DNA of 64,000 nucleotides from Pelecanus crispus (lineage: Eukaryota > Chordata > Aves > Pelecaniformes > Pelecanidae): assembly GCF_030463565.1 (NCBI RefSeq), contig NC_134648.1, forward strand, positions 12,999,806 to 13,063,805, written 5' to 3'. The notes under the pieces are model-generated. The model saw only the letters and a list, made by a program, of their open reading frames with translations, searched no databases and had not been told where the DNA came from. Positions 1 to 30,900 of the stretch are shown in pieces (position 1 is the first letter of the stretch; every line of letters starts with the position of its first letter). The position numbers and the translations under genes were made by a program.

Positions 1-17025
<17,025 letters not shown>

Positions 17026-17224
17026 GCTGGGGCAGAGCAGGGCCGGGGGCCGCCACGGGCGCTCCCGCCGGCTGGAAAGGCTCCGTCAGAAGCCGCCGGC
17101 GGAGGAGGAGGAGGAGGTGGCGGAGGGAGGAGCTGCTCCCGCCAGCTGCCGCCGCTCCCCTCTGCCGCATTCACCCGCCGGCCGGCCGCCCCGCTACCGC
17201 AGTGCCGCGCCGCCCCCTCCCCGG

Positions 17225-17234
17225 CCCTTTATGG
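17225..17234 (-). promoter_or_regulatory. Candidate TATA-like / near-CArG element of AMPD3
   Basis: CCATAAAGGG on the minus strand lies about 200 bp upstream of the exon 1 ATG, within the island. It is one base off the CArG-box consensus and also resembles a weak TATA box. The role is inferred from position only. Confidence 0.3.
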
Positions 17235-20200
17235 CCGCCGCGGCCCCTGGGCGGAGGAGCCCGCTCGCCGCGCCCCCGACCCCGCCAGGGCGGCCAGCTG
17301 CCTCCCGGGCGACAGCATCGCGGCCCGGGGCGGCTCGGCAGCAGGTGGGGGCCTGGGGCAGGTGGGGCAGGTGGGGCGCTGGGGCGGGGGGCCGGCGGGC
17401 GGGGGGCACAGCCTCCTGCCGGGCGGAGCGCCAGCTACAGGGGCGACCCCCAGCTGCCTGCCCTGCCCTGCCCCGCCCCGCCCCGCCCTGCCCCGGGGGG
17501 CGGGGGGCGAGCGGCGCGGGGCGCCGTTAACGGTCGCCCTGACGGGGCGGGGCGGGGCGAGGAGGGGCGCGCGCCCGCCCGCCCTGTCCGTACCTCTGCG
17601 AGGAGCCGGCCGCTCGGGGCGGCGGGGGCTGCTTCTCTCGGGAGGAGGCGCCGCTCGTCCCGCGCCTGCACCTGCGGCGGCCGGAGCGGCGGGGGCCGGG
17701 GGCGGCGCCTGCCCCGCGCGGTCGTGGCCGCAGCGGGAGCCGGAGGATCGGAGGGAAGCCTTCCTCCCCCGCGCCGCCGCGGCCCCTTCCCCTTCGGAGG
17801 CTTCAAAACAGAAGTCGCGCTGTCACATGTCTCCTCGCCGGCGTGGGAGGGAGCTACCCGGGGCGGGGCGGGCCGCCCCGGCCCGGCCCCGGCCCACCTC
17901 GGCCCGCCTGAGCTCGCCTCGGCTGCGGGGGGGCCGCCGCGGGGCGTCCCCTGAGTGCCGCCTTCGCAAACGCTTGTTTCACAAGTCCTCCTCAAAAAGC
18001 GCTTTTCTATAGAAAACTTTGGTTCGAGGCCAGAACGTCGTGAGGCTGGTGCAAAGATGACACCTGATAAGTAAGTTTGCTGACGAGGTATCCCTATCAG
18101 AAGCGTTTTCAACAATGTCCGTCCTTCGGTGTAGCGACACGGTTCAGGTGCTCGTATATATTAAAAAAAACCAAAACAAACCAAACCCAAACTTACCGGG
18201 TAAAGAGCCCAAGACAAATAACTGAAGGTCAAAACAAGGGTGACTCAGCAGGAATGAGGATCTTAATATGTAAAACAATTTGACCTTATTTTGAGAGATT
18301 CTGGGCCCTTAAACTGAAAGGTTTAGGGACGTTTATGCTAAGTTTGGGCTACGATACTTGGAGTCGAATCTGAAGACATTTAAATATAAAAGTATCTTTA
18401 CAGTGCAGGGAAGCACTGGGAATGTAGCAACTGAAGAACAAGGTCCTCTGTGTAAAAAGACAAGCAGGGTTAAGGTAGATCTCCCAAAACAGGTGAGGGA
18501 TCAGGTAGTTCTGTGGCAAGCGTGCTGTCCTGCCTATGTCCTCCCAACTTGGTAAACAAAGAAATGCTCTATTCATCAAACCTCAGGGGGTTTTGGCTTC
18601 AGAAAATCCTTTACTTCACACAGCTGGTGAAGAAAGGGAAGTAAAAAGAAAGTAGGTGACCATACAAAGTTTGAATAGCAAAGAAGAGTTGCAAAAGTTT
18701 GCAAAGAAGACCAGATACTTTGACTCTCACGCTAGTATCAACACTGTCACCTTCATGTGCTCGTAAAAGAGCTAAGAATTATGGCCGCAGCTGTTGTATG
18801 AGACATGTACCAATCCAAAGCATTTGAAAATGAGTCATCCATCCAAAATCATTTTTAAAAAATTGATTTTAAAATAATAGTACTAAAAATCCCAGACATT
18901 ATTTCTTAGTTTGGAAAAAAAAGCTTATGCTGTGTGTGCATGTTTCTCCCACAGTAACTCTGAATGTCTTCATCAGCTGCCAGGCTACACCCAGACAAGC
19001 CATCTGCCACCCAGGAAACTACATAATGTAAGTGTCTGTAAGTCTGACTCACGGTTGCCCTGCCCACATGATATATGAGTAAAGGACACCTGTTGCTGCT
19101 GGCCATTCAGTACACCCATTGATTGCTGATCTCTTAGTCCTGCTTCCTTTCTCCTGTTCCTCATGTCCTTCTCCAACCACCTGCCTAAACTTGCCCAAAC
19201 TTGCCTGCTTCCTGTTCCAGGGTTTGCCTGGCAGTTTGGGCTCCTCAGTGGCCCTCTAATCATAATTGTGCCCTGCCTGCCGGACGCAGGTATCCTATGA
19301 CTTCTTGGATTCCCCTTCTCAGTTTGGCAAATGGGTCTTACCTCCACACTTGATTTAATCTCTCTTCTAACTATGGGGTGCAAAAGCCTGCAAGAGTTTC
19401 CTCTTGTGCTATTGCGGGCTTTCTACCGACCACAATGAAAAATGAACGATCTCAAAGATAACTGAGTTTCTACAGTTTTCTTTCATGGAAACAGGCAGCT
19501 CTGTATGCCCTAAATGAAGAAAACAGTGCAGTGTGAGTTCCCATTTTATGAAGGCCAGAGAATTCACACAGAAAGGAGACCTTAAAAATGCCTTAACAAA
19601 GAAAAAGCTTTTATGAGCACTGAAGTACAAATCCATAAGGACGTAGGACACTTGTTGTAGGTGACCATGACCATTTAAATGAGCTTTCCTTTTGTAACAA
19701 GTTGGAAACCTTTAAAGGCAAACTGAGATCATAACTTAGCAAATGCATCTATAGTAACTGGAAGCATTAAGAAAATACTATTGCAAGATCTGTAATAACA
19801 TCAGGATGGATTGTAAGAATAGAATAGAAATCGAATAAGAATAGAAATTAACAAGAAAATACTTCAAGCCTTCTCACATTTTGCAGAAGCAATTACTATG
19901 GTCAGTTATTTTACAAACTGTGTTCAGAACATACATTTGACTAGTGGGTTCAGTGTTCACATTCCATCTCTGTTCTCATAATGAACAATTCACATGCATC
20001 TTTGGGAAATGGAAGTAGCACTAAGCTGGCAGCAATGAAATAGCATATTTTCAACAGTAGATGCTGTATGCTTCCATTAGCACCTGCAAAACAAAAGCAT
20101 TAAACTTTGCATCCAGACTTAGAACACCCCAATCATGTCAGTCAACACCTTGTTAAACACTTGCCATCTGGCCCATGAAGGAGTCTTTCTGCCAGTCCAG

Positions 20201-23200
20201 TTTGTGGGTAGATTATGCTTTTATACACTGTATTGAAAGTAGTGCAATTGTCTTGAGAGTTATTTTAAATGTTCTGATTCCTCTTGTAAAATGTTGGTAC
20301 TTTCTGAAACCATCTGGGTTTTGGTTCACTTCTTTTGTGTAGCAAGCAGTAGTTCTTTCAGGTAAATTTTGCACTGTGTAAAAATGTATTTCTTTTAATC
20401 TTCTTATACAAGAAAAAGGTATTCTCTTCCTTTTACCACAAAGTTACAACTGATTAAATTTCTTTGTATTATTTTTTAAATTCTGTATTTCTATTATGCC
20501 TTCAACTTACTTTAAGCTCTACTTTAGAGATTATTCTTTTGGTGAAAGTAGTAAACTCATGATTATTCCATGGTATTTGGACTGCTCTTTCGCAGTCAGT
20601 CTATTTTAACAAAAGGAAATGCAATAAAAGTTTTAAAGATTTGCTTGCATGTCAGCATCTACTGAGAAATGGAATAAAATAAAGAAAACACGAAATATAC
20701 ACCTGTATTATCAGTACTTATTTTTAGAAACAGACAAATCTTGTCTGGGAGATGATTAAAGCTGGAATGCATATTCATTGAAATTAGGAAATGGTCTCTC
20801 ATTCTCACTTGAATTTGTTCCAGTTGCTACAATGTACTTCTTTCATTTGAACCGTGCCTTAAAAGCTAATGGATGTTGAATTCATTTTTTTAAATAGATT
20901 CATATTACTGACTGTGATGTTGATAACAACAGAACAACTAATGGATCAAATGAAATACTTCAATCTATAACATACCCATTAGTGGCATCCAAGCAATATT
21001 TGACCTAGTACTCACTTTTTGGATCTTCAGTCAGTTCAGTTAATGATATGCTTGGCAGACATGCATTTACTTACTGAAGAGTAACTGATATTCCAACAGC
21101 AAAAGAACATGGTTAAATAAAGTAATCTCCAAAAGCTGGAGGGGAGGTCTGTGTCAAATGTGAAACGTAATTGAATTGCATTATCAAATACTCTACTAGA
21201 AAGGAAGAATGATTCACCTTTTTAAACAAAACACTAGATGAAGATTGTAATCATTCAGAAAGGGAGAAAATTATTCCACTGAGTAATTGAAGTGATACAA
21301 AGCAAATCATATCTGTCTGTTTTATAAGGTCAGCAAATCAAAAAGCATCATCTTTCTTATCCAGTGCTTTTCAAAAAGCTTGTAAAAATTAATTGGGCGT
21401 ATGAGTATTCAGTCCTGTATTTGAATTAGACCCAGTTAAGAACTCTTGATACAGATGATTGGGTCTTTCTCAGTATTGAGTTAAACTAGAATTTGTAAAT
21501 CTAGAAGTTTGGTTCCTACTCTAAATATAAGCAGCAATTTTCCTGTCTTTTGCAGACTGCTCAAGGCCATTCCAGAAAGCATGCGAGAGGGGCAACAAGG
21601 AGAAACTTTGACTAGGCCAATTTTTTATAAACTCCATCTTGGATAGTTGTGATGTTTGGAATATGTACGCACAAGATAAAACTATGCTCACATAAAATGC
21701 AAAATGTTTTGAAAATTACTTGTACTGATGTTAGAACTGATAGTAGGTTTGGAATCCTGTTTCTTGTTTTTTTTCAGTCAAAGGACATTCTCCTTTCTGA
21801 AAGGATACCTGCGAGTATAGTTGTCCTCTGGTGTATTATTATAAAATAAAATACATATGGTATGCAAAAACAAATCTGGCTGTTTAAAAACTGAAATGGA
21901 AGTGGGAACTATAGAAATTACAAAAGGATGTTACTGTTCAGTCACTGCTTTAAAAATAAACTAGGAAAGTATCTGTACAGTCGTAATAATCTCAGTTTAA
22001 AGTAACAGAAGTTTTCCATGAGTTTATACTCATGGAATATACTGTAATACTTTATTGCACAAGAAAAGTTTACAAGCAAGATGGGACGCTTTGGTGTGTT
22101 TGGAATTGTAAGCTGTCATTCAGGTATTTGGAAGGCTTTATTTCCAGCCAGTTGGCAAATTCTTGCTGGCATCTACTAACTGCCTTGCTTTGTCACAACA
22201 GCCATGTAAAAGTGCTAGTTTAAATCCAGTTTATCTCAAACCTACTTAGCTTGGACTTTGCAAGTATTTACCCTTGATAGAAGACTGCCTTGGTCTGACG
22301 TTATACATAATTTATCTGAAATTCTGCAACTGTTCTAAGAAGGAGAGCTGACTGTATTAGACAAACCTGCATATGGAGCTGGAAGACCTTTAATCTGATT
22401 TACAAAAAGGAGAATACTCTGAAAGTTACGTTTCACATCTGTTATGTGATATACAGATGAAATACTTTTTAACCACCCCTCTGATGTCCAATGCTGCTTT
22501 AGTCAGCTTTGTTTTAAGAGGAATTTTATTTGCTCAGAATGCATATAAAATAAGATATTCAGCAAGCAACAGTCTAATAAATTAGACACTGCCAGTGCAT
22601 GATTAATAATGAAACAGTGTAATTACAGCTCACAAAGGGGAACACTGTGGTCTACTTTGGAAACTACTAAAATAAAGAATATTCTGAATTACTTGACTTC
22701 TGTAAAAATCAGTACTGGAATCTAAACTGTATGTTTAGAATCAGTTTACATATTATGTTTGCAGTGGCAATGCAAATAGTTCCGTTAAGTGGTACTCAGT
22801 TCTGCGTTTCTGTTACTGTTAGAATACAATTAAGGTTTTCGTGATGATCTGTGACAAGGGTTTGCATCTGGATTATTTGGCCCTCAAGTCAGAAGCTTCA
22901 TTCCCAAATAACAGATATCTGTGTGATGCAGGTGGAACACATAACTGCCCAGAAACTGGGAAATGCAAGATACGGTTTAGACATAACCTTACACAAACGT
23001 TATATAGCCTTAAATAAACTCAGGGCTAGGTGTTGCTGAACTGCAGTCTTCCCTGTCCCCAGAATACCCCCCATCTTCTCTTTGTTTTACAAGTGTATTT
23101 TCCAGGTCTCCCCTTTTACAAGTGTGAGTGAAACTCTGCAACCTCCAAAGCTGGGAGTTCATTTGTACACGGGGATTCCTAGTGGCCATTTACAGCCCAA

Positions 23201-23505
23201 ATAAACCTTCTCTGTGTTGCTTGTGTAGTGCTAAGCAGGCATAGTTGGCAAGAAATCCAACCCAAAATGTTCTTATTTTCATGTAGAAACTTAAACTTTC
23301 ACCTGGGGGGGACTTGCTTTATTATTTTTATGCAACCTGCCGGAGTGAAAAAATGCTATAGCTTGGCCTGTGCATATACGCAAAACAACTTAGAAAGCCC
23401 CTATCTTCTTTCCATAAAGCTCATCTAAAATATTAGATATGGCAATCTACAGCTTGTGAGATTTTCTATCATTTTTTTCTACCCTATAGACAGTGGGAAA
23501 ATAAC

Positions 23506-23712
23506 TTTTTTTTTTTTTTTTTTGGTAACTGATTTGCCAAGAGGGCAACATCAGCTTGCCACTATCAAACACCAGGACACACCCTGCGTTCCACTCCTCT
23601 CTCCCACCTGGGCAGGGCCAAGGGTGAGGTCTGCGGCACCACTGGCTGCGCAGGGCCATGGTGGCAGCTCGCCACACTCCCTGCGGCTGCGGCCGCGGCC
23701 ACGCCAGCATTA
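23506..23712 (-). other. GC-rich block bounded by an 18-nt T tract (possible A-tailed retrocopy)
   Basis: In AT-rich surroundings a block of about 190 bp is GC-rich with several CG dinucleotides (for example GGCTGCGGCCGCGGCC), and its left end is T18 at 23506-23523. Read on the minus strand it looks like a short A-tailed transcript copy. It includes a GCTGCCACCATGG start-like context and a short open frame (MALRSQWCRRPHPWPCPGG) that I do not recognise. I found no clear target-site duplication, so an ordinary GC-rich islet next to a T tract is equally possible. Confidence 0.3.
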
Positions 23713-24465
23713 TGAAAACAGCAGGTAGATAAGGAATGCAGATTTCACCTCACATAACCGTTCATTCCTATCAGAGACTTCTTCATTTGTGCCACTAGTG
23801 CATATAAATTAATATGAGGGAAAAGCAGTGTTTGCGTTATTAGAGATATATCTGGCTCCAAAGTGACTTACGACTTGTTTGCTGCTGTGGTACTTTTCAC
23901 TCAGGCGATTTTGTGAAACTCCCATCTCTTCCTTAATGTGGAGGAAATGCCTTTCTAGTCAAAAAAACAACACACATACCTAAGTCATATTTGTGCCCTT
24001 TTCTGGGTGTCTAAGAAGGACTTTACTGATTCATATTTATGGCACAGAGTGAACATAATCCAATACGGACAAAGGGAAATCAAGTTCTGTGTATCTCAAG
24101 CTTTATGTTTCAGCTGCTGCCACAACCAGAAGAACTGATTCCAATGTCTGTGTGCAAAGGTAGATTTCCAAGTCACTTAAGTGCTATTAGAGCTAGACAA
24201 AAGAGCTCCATAGGTCAGTACTCTGTCTCTAGCATTTATTAGGAGAGATCCCAGAGACGGTGGGGCCTGTTTCTGTTTCCTTGTCCTCTCATGTGCAGGC
24301 AGAGCATCATCAGGTGGTGTACACTTGGGATGCTTTCACAGAGTTGTAGGTGCTCTCAGGGATTCTGTGCTTGATGCATCACTCAATTGCCTCTATACTA
24401 TTTTTTGATCCTGCAACTTTTACATACCTTTCCTTTCTTATTTAGTGCCCCTGATAAGTTGGGGG

Positions 24466-24545
24466 GAGGGTGGGAGGTGGTGTGCGGTTTGTTTGGGTTT
24501 TTTTGTTTGGCTGGTTGGTTTTATGTTGGGGTTTTTTCCACCCTT
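24466..24545 (+). repeat. G/T-rich low-complexity tract
   Basis: Nearly C-free sequence of G and T runs including GGGTTTTTTTGTTTGG. No gene is visible here. Confidence 0.6.
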
Positions 24546-24839
24546 TCCTTTAGCCTTTTTTCTCCCTGGAAAGGTCTTGAATTCCATGGATACCTTGAAG
24601 GATTAGTGTACAGGGGTGCTCTGGTTAGGGTTTTGCTCTGGTTCTCTACACCTTCATATCTCTTTTTCATTTGCTGCTAATGCCCAGCCAGCGCTATAAG
24701 GAAAATCCAGTATGGACAGAAACATTAGTAGATAGTTAGATGGTGTCAAAGACAGAGCAATCATTTTCCTGTTGTGCCTCACCTGTATTGCTTTATAATC
24801 TTTATGAACTGGAGGTGGAATCTGAACTATCCTAACTGA

Positions 24840-24970
24840 TTGTCATCAGTCAGTGAATGTCTTCCAAGAATGAGTCCAGTTCCATTTTTAACCATGTCTC
24901 TTCTGGTGCCCACAACATGCTATGGTAGTGAGCTTGTTCTACAGCTTCATTGTGAGCTGGGAACCAAGGG
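24840..24970 (-). mobile_element. Possible decayed CR1-like LINE fragment
   Basis: The plus-strand text around AGTCCAGTTCCATTTTTAAC and GTGCCCACAACATG resembles, in word order, the antisense of an old CR1-type repeat that is widespread in reptiles and birds. The element at 45424-46270 belongs to the same broad class. The similarity is by memory only and heavily diverged. Confidence 0.3.
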
Positions 24971-27900
24971 GATGTGAGCCAGCTTTGATCCAAAAATTGT
25001 ATGACCAGATACAGCACAGCTCTTTGAGGTCTTAGATTTTGCTGGTTAAGACTACAGCCAGCGTAAGCTCACGTCTGCCCCCAGTATATTGCAAAGACAT
25101 CCTCTAACTGGTTCTTAGACAGGACACAGCAATGCACTATTGAGCCAAAGGAATGTGCCATAGATTACCATGCTCAGTCATATTGTGCTACCAGGGAAAG
25201 ACAAAGGATCTGTGGGGAGGGTCTCTGTACGTAAAAAACTCTTTGCTAGATCATGCAGCTGAAAAGAAGTAATTTCCACAGGGAGTAGCTCAAACACAGA
25301 CAAATCTCTTTGAGACTCAGGCAGCCAATAGAAACTGGAGCAAGAAAGTATGAAATGAAAGGTGACCTGCTAGATTAGTCAGCCGTTTGAGTGACTTATA
25401 CCTGTCATCTCCTGTATGATCCAGTGGGCATAAGCAGAGAGTAGGGGAACAGACAGTCTTCTCAGATCTAGACAAAAGTGGAAGAAAAAAAGAGCTGTTA
25501 AACTCATTGCCTGGTTTCCATAATAATTAGTTTCTGATTTTTGACAACCTTTGTTTACAAAGCAGAAATATCAGAGGAATCTAGACCTTAAATTAGTAGA
25601 TAATTTAAAAAGAGACCATCACATTGATATTTCTTCAAATTTTTTTTTTTAATTCAGTTTAGTCTTTCTTCAAAACTCAAATTGTGTTGTTACTTCATAT
25701 AAATGAAATAAATTTTTAAACTGTTATATATATGCTACCACAAAAAATGGGAAAAGGTAAATTTGCTGTATGCAAACATTAATTTAGTAATCTGGTACTG
25801 AAACTGGGTATTTGGTAAAAGAGCAAGAGTAAACTTCACATACATTCTATCTCTTTGCTTTTCTAGATTTGTTTTAACAGTTCATAATGTACTGAATCTG
25901 TTCATACAAAATACAGCTGTTGTTGATTGCCAAAATACTCTGCAAGGACTACTCCAGCGATTAATTCTACAAGTGAATATCGTGCACCAGGGAATAACAA
26001 AAAGGTTTTAAAGCAGTAACTTGTATGGCCATGTCCAGGGTAATAGTTGCAAGGTTGCTAAGAACAAAATGCATCCATTTCTTTTCTGACATGAGGAAGT
26101 ATGCTAATTGTGGCTAAAGACTAGAGAAGGAAGGATTGTAGATCTGCAAAACCTCTGAAAGACATATAAAATATTTTCACAGTCCCAAATGAAATTAGTC
26201 ATTAATTTTGCTGACTGATAATGTGGAGTCAGTTTTCCCCAAAATTAAGGCTGGTTTGGGTGCCTTGAAAAGGCACTTCTGAAAAGAAGTTATCTGACTG
26301 CCAGTCAGCCTGGCCAGCCCTGGGATGATCACTTTGGAAGAATGGAATCCATGGATAATCCCTCAGGACAATTTTTCAGCATTTTGCAGCGTTGTGGGAA
26401 GGAAGGGGTGCTTACATGACTTGACTTAGGGATCCATAGCTGCCTTACTGGTGTCTTGAGTTACTTGTAACCAGCTCAAGACAAAAAGGATAGAGTTTTT
26501 TCTTGTGCCAGTTGGACACAGACTGGTGCAAAGAATTGGAAGATCGTATCAACAGCTTAAAACCGCTCTTGCCAGCTTTCTCCATCAATGGGGCCAGAAT
26601 CCATAGCCCTCATTTTCCCATCCTTAGTCACCACACAGGCATCCCGTGGGCACAATTAACTGTGAAAATTCGGTAAAACACATGGGAGAAACTAAAAGCC
26701 AATGCCTTTTTGTCCCTTGCGCTGGCTATTACTTCCAAGTTGGTCAAAGGCTGAAGACAATTTTTTTTTTTTTTAGATAGTATCTATGTTTCCTTGTGAT
26801 CATTCACAATAGAGGCTCTTCTAGAAAAAGTTACGTGGTCCATAATGACTGTCAATGGAGCACATCTCTGAATCGTTTCTACTGCTGAAAACGTGCAGGC
26901 TTAGGTATTGTTGTACTTTAAAAAGCCAACAGAGCCACCTAGTGTTTAAATTAAAAATGTACAGTTTTGTGTGTTTCGGACTTCCATGTGCAAGAGCGGG
27001 ATCTAGGTGTGGAGAGGGAAAACAGCTCGTAGTCTTTCATATTAATCCCTGACAGTTCTTGTTTCTTACAAATTGTACAGTTATTGGTGCTAGAATTAAC
27101 AGTGTTGAAATTGTACGTGGAGATTTCTATTACTTCACTAGAGACACCCAAGACTAGTCAAAAAGTTTTCTCTGATATTTAGCCTCACCCACTTTCATAT
27201 TATCATTTTTAGTTATACATTTTCATTTCTTCTTGGCATTTAAACCCTTCAGATAGCTGTGCTCCTTCGTTGCCTGCTGCTTTAGGGTATATACTTAATC
27301 AGTTGTTTTCTGTAATGTGGCCTTCCTTCTGTGACCTGTCTTTTTGACAGTCTGGCATATCAAACTCAATGCAGTGCTCTGGAGTTAGTCAGAAAGCGGG
27401 GAAGAGGCCACGTTGCAGGTTTCTTACTTTTTTCCTCAAAATGCCGCAACAAGCTTCAATGGCTGTTATCTCCCTTCCTGGTGATCAGTACGCATACATG
27501 CATGCACACAACAGACACGCACACAATTTATACTGATTTTTTTCCTCATCATTTCTCATGGTGAGCTCAGATATAACTGCTCAACATTTCCTATCCACAG
27601 TCATTTCCCTTATTACATATTAACATTGTCAATTTCTGTCTCTGTGGATAACTTCTAGAGAAAAAGAAACATTATTTTTAAAGGTATTGTGAAAATACTT
27701 GCGCTGGCTTTGTTCTTCTAATGTAACCTAAGAAGGTGAGTGCAGATCAACTGATGACTACTCAACAAACAGGCAAAACAGAATTTTGCTGCCCTATGGA
27801 GAAAAGACTGGGGTCAGAGCAGAGCTGGGACCTTGACTGAGCCAACATAACAGCTTCTGCTGCCATGGGAGATGTAGGACAGAGGACAAAAGGAGTCACA

Positions 27901-30900
27901 CCAGGAAGAGCCACTGAGGTTTCTGAGACAAACCACCTCTTCCCGGGTCCATGTCAGAAGTCATTGTCGCATAATCATTCTCCTTCTTTTTTTCTTTTTT
28001 TTTCTTTCTGTCCAAGTCTGGTCTAATAGTATGGTTTTCTTAGGCAGCATGCAGTGATTCATTTAAATCCTAATGTCCATTTAGCAATCTAGCATATGTG
28101 TAATTCAAAGGTAGGACAGGCTTTGGGCATGGGAACTTATCTGACCTAACTTTAGATGTTTGAAAGGTAGTTGTCTAAATCTAAGCTGGTGTTCTAAGAT
28201 TCTTCATAGTCCATGAGAAGGAACAAACACTGTCAAAAAAATGGTTTCTTTTCATCTCCACATAGGTGCCTAAGAATGCTGGAGTCAGTCATTTGTAAGA
28301 GTTGAATCCCACATGGCCAACAGTAACTACTAAAAATCAGTTGCGTACCAGGAATCTCAGAGTGAGGCAGAATTATATTAGTTATTTTGGAAGCTACTTC
28401 TGGATGGCCATCTTAGACAGGAGGGGCTATGTAATAAGAATGCTGTCCTTTAAAGGAATCACCTAACAGCGGTACTCCTTTTAGTAATTGCCCAATGTGC
28501 TCAAGAAAAGCAACTGAGTGAATCTTGTGCTTTGTAAACCTATTTTGCTTATTACTGGTGGTTCTTCTGCCCACTATATTTTTAAAGTTTTTAAAAACAG
28601 TTAGAGTTTCTTCAGTGATAATGTTGCCAAAAGTCAAAACTAAGGTTCTGATAATATCACAATGCATTACTGCTGTGTTCTGTTTACTGAATCCCTTCAA
28701 AGGGACTATCATATTATCATTATGACCTCAAAAAAATGTTAGTCTTGTTTAATCATTAGAACAAAGAGCTGGAGGCCAGAAAGATCATAATACAACAATT
28801 AGAGACAGAGAAGAGCCAACAATGTGGTTCATAGAAAACAGAGACAAGAAGAGACATATCTAAGTCGGTGGAGTGTTTCCATTTTCCCCAGCTGATGTAC
28901 TGCACAAACCCATGATATAGCCAGTTTCTCCAGAATTTAAGTTTACATTAAACTAGATCATGTGCCCAGCCGTCCTGTTTACAAAAGCTTTTGTCTACAC
29001 AAGGAAGCTGACTGATACAGCTCTCATGCCATAAGCTATTTCTGAGCTATTCTAAAAGCTGCAGCTAGTTATTTAAGAGCAACTATTGTGGAATAGCTTA
29101 TGCTACAGTGGTTACACCCATCATTTTCCCCAGAGAGAAAAAAATCCATTACAATATTCTAAACATGAACTCATTGTAAACTTTTGCAGCATTTTCTTCA
29201 GGACTCTACAAATAGGCAACTTGAAATAGTATTTTGAATGATGTTAGTTGTCTTTGAACAGTTAACTTTAAAATCTAATGGCATGACTTGGAATGCTTAG
29301 CAAAACTTTTTGATTGGAGGCAATTAGAATTCAGCATGAGAAGAAAGAGGAATTATTACAGGGAGGAAAACCCTGAGGGAGGGGAAGAGAAAGACAGAAA
29401 AGGGGACTGAAAGGGAATGAATAGCAGCAAAAGGAAAACTGTAAGGAAGAAAATGAAAGTGCGGAAATAACGGTGAAAGTCAAGATGGGAATGTTTCTTC
29501 AACTGAGAAAGAATCATGGTAGTAAGCCTGAGTTAGCTACCACAGTACAAAAATATAGTTTATCCCCTTGATCTTAATGCCAGTACCCAAGTGATATCAG
29601 TGTGCATCTTGCTGTAGATTAAGTGTATCATATAGTCCTAAATTCAGACAAGCAGTCATTAAACATGGAATTTGGCCTTCTCTGCAGAATGACTTTGCAC
29701 ATCCCTCATGTAGGTCCCAATGCCAAGACAATGTTTTCTCCATTGCATGCCCATGTGTGTGTTCTGTCAGCCTTTTCATTACTTGCTTCATTTACTCACA
29801 ATATGTCAAAGCCCGACTCTGTGACATTTCAGTCTGAGTATCTTTTTAAAAAACTGTTTTTTCTATCTGTTTTGAACAGTACAAAGCAACTTGCTGTTTG
29901 TTTCCCTCCCCATGGAAGATGCTTCTGTCTTTCTAGCAGGCTTAAATACTGTGACAGATTGAAGGAAAAGTATGTTGTTTCCACACATATGGCACAAGCT
30001 GTCAAGCAGGTGAAATGACAAGGACCCGTGCTATGCAGCAAGAGCCAATAAGGACAGAATAGAGAAGCAGAGCCACCTCTATCAGACCTGCCCTGAGATA
30101 CTGTCCGAGATGCTGTGCCCCTAGACTGTCAGCTTCCCACACAATTCATGGACGGGTTTTGCACATCCTTGCAGGATCAGAAGCTAAAGTGATTTTACAG
30201 AAGTGTTGCTTCTTTTATTTTCCTAATTCAGGAGCCAATAAAAGATTAACTTGATCAAAAAATATAATCGATCGTAGTTGTGATAACTGAGGGAATGTTA
30301 TCTATGTAATGGAAACTTCTGCCTGTTTTTTAATGTTTTGGTGTGTTTTTAATGCCTGTGTATGAACGTGTATCCACATTTGCTAAGAAAGCCTTTCTAT
30401 CTGAGATTAGGAATAAAAGGGAGTCCTCTGTTTGAAATCTTACAGTTTGACAAAACAATTAGTCAAGGACGTTAGATGAGCCTTTTACTCCAAATGTTTC
30501 TGCAGGGGAATGAAACTTCAACAAAAAAACAAAGAAGCCAGGTGCTATAAATGGGTCTATAAAGTGGAAAAGGCTCAAGCACATAAAAGTACTAGAGAAA
30601 GAAATAGAAGGATTTTGTATAGGATGGAACTGAAAACATGGGATGGGAGGTCTGAGTTAGCTGCAGGAAGTGAGATCTGAGAAAGTGAGCTGGATAGGAG
30701 AGACTGGATGGAGCTTTCAGGGAAGGGTTCTAGATAACTCCAGACAATATGGTATCTACTTGTAACAAGTGATTTAGGATGTGTCAAGAAAATACATGTT
30801 GTATTTCTTGGGTTATCCAAAAGAAGAGCAGTAATGTTTTTAAAATCCATGCAATGTCTGTTATGGTGTGTATACCTTCCCCTTAGGTACTTCCTAAGGT

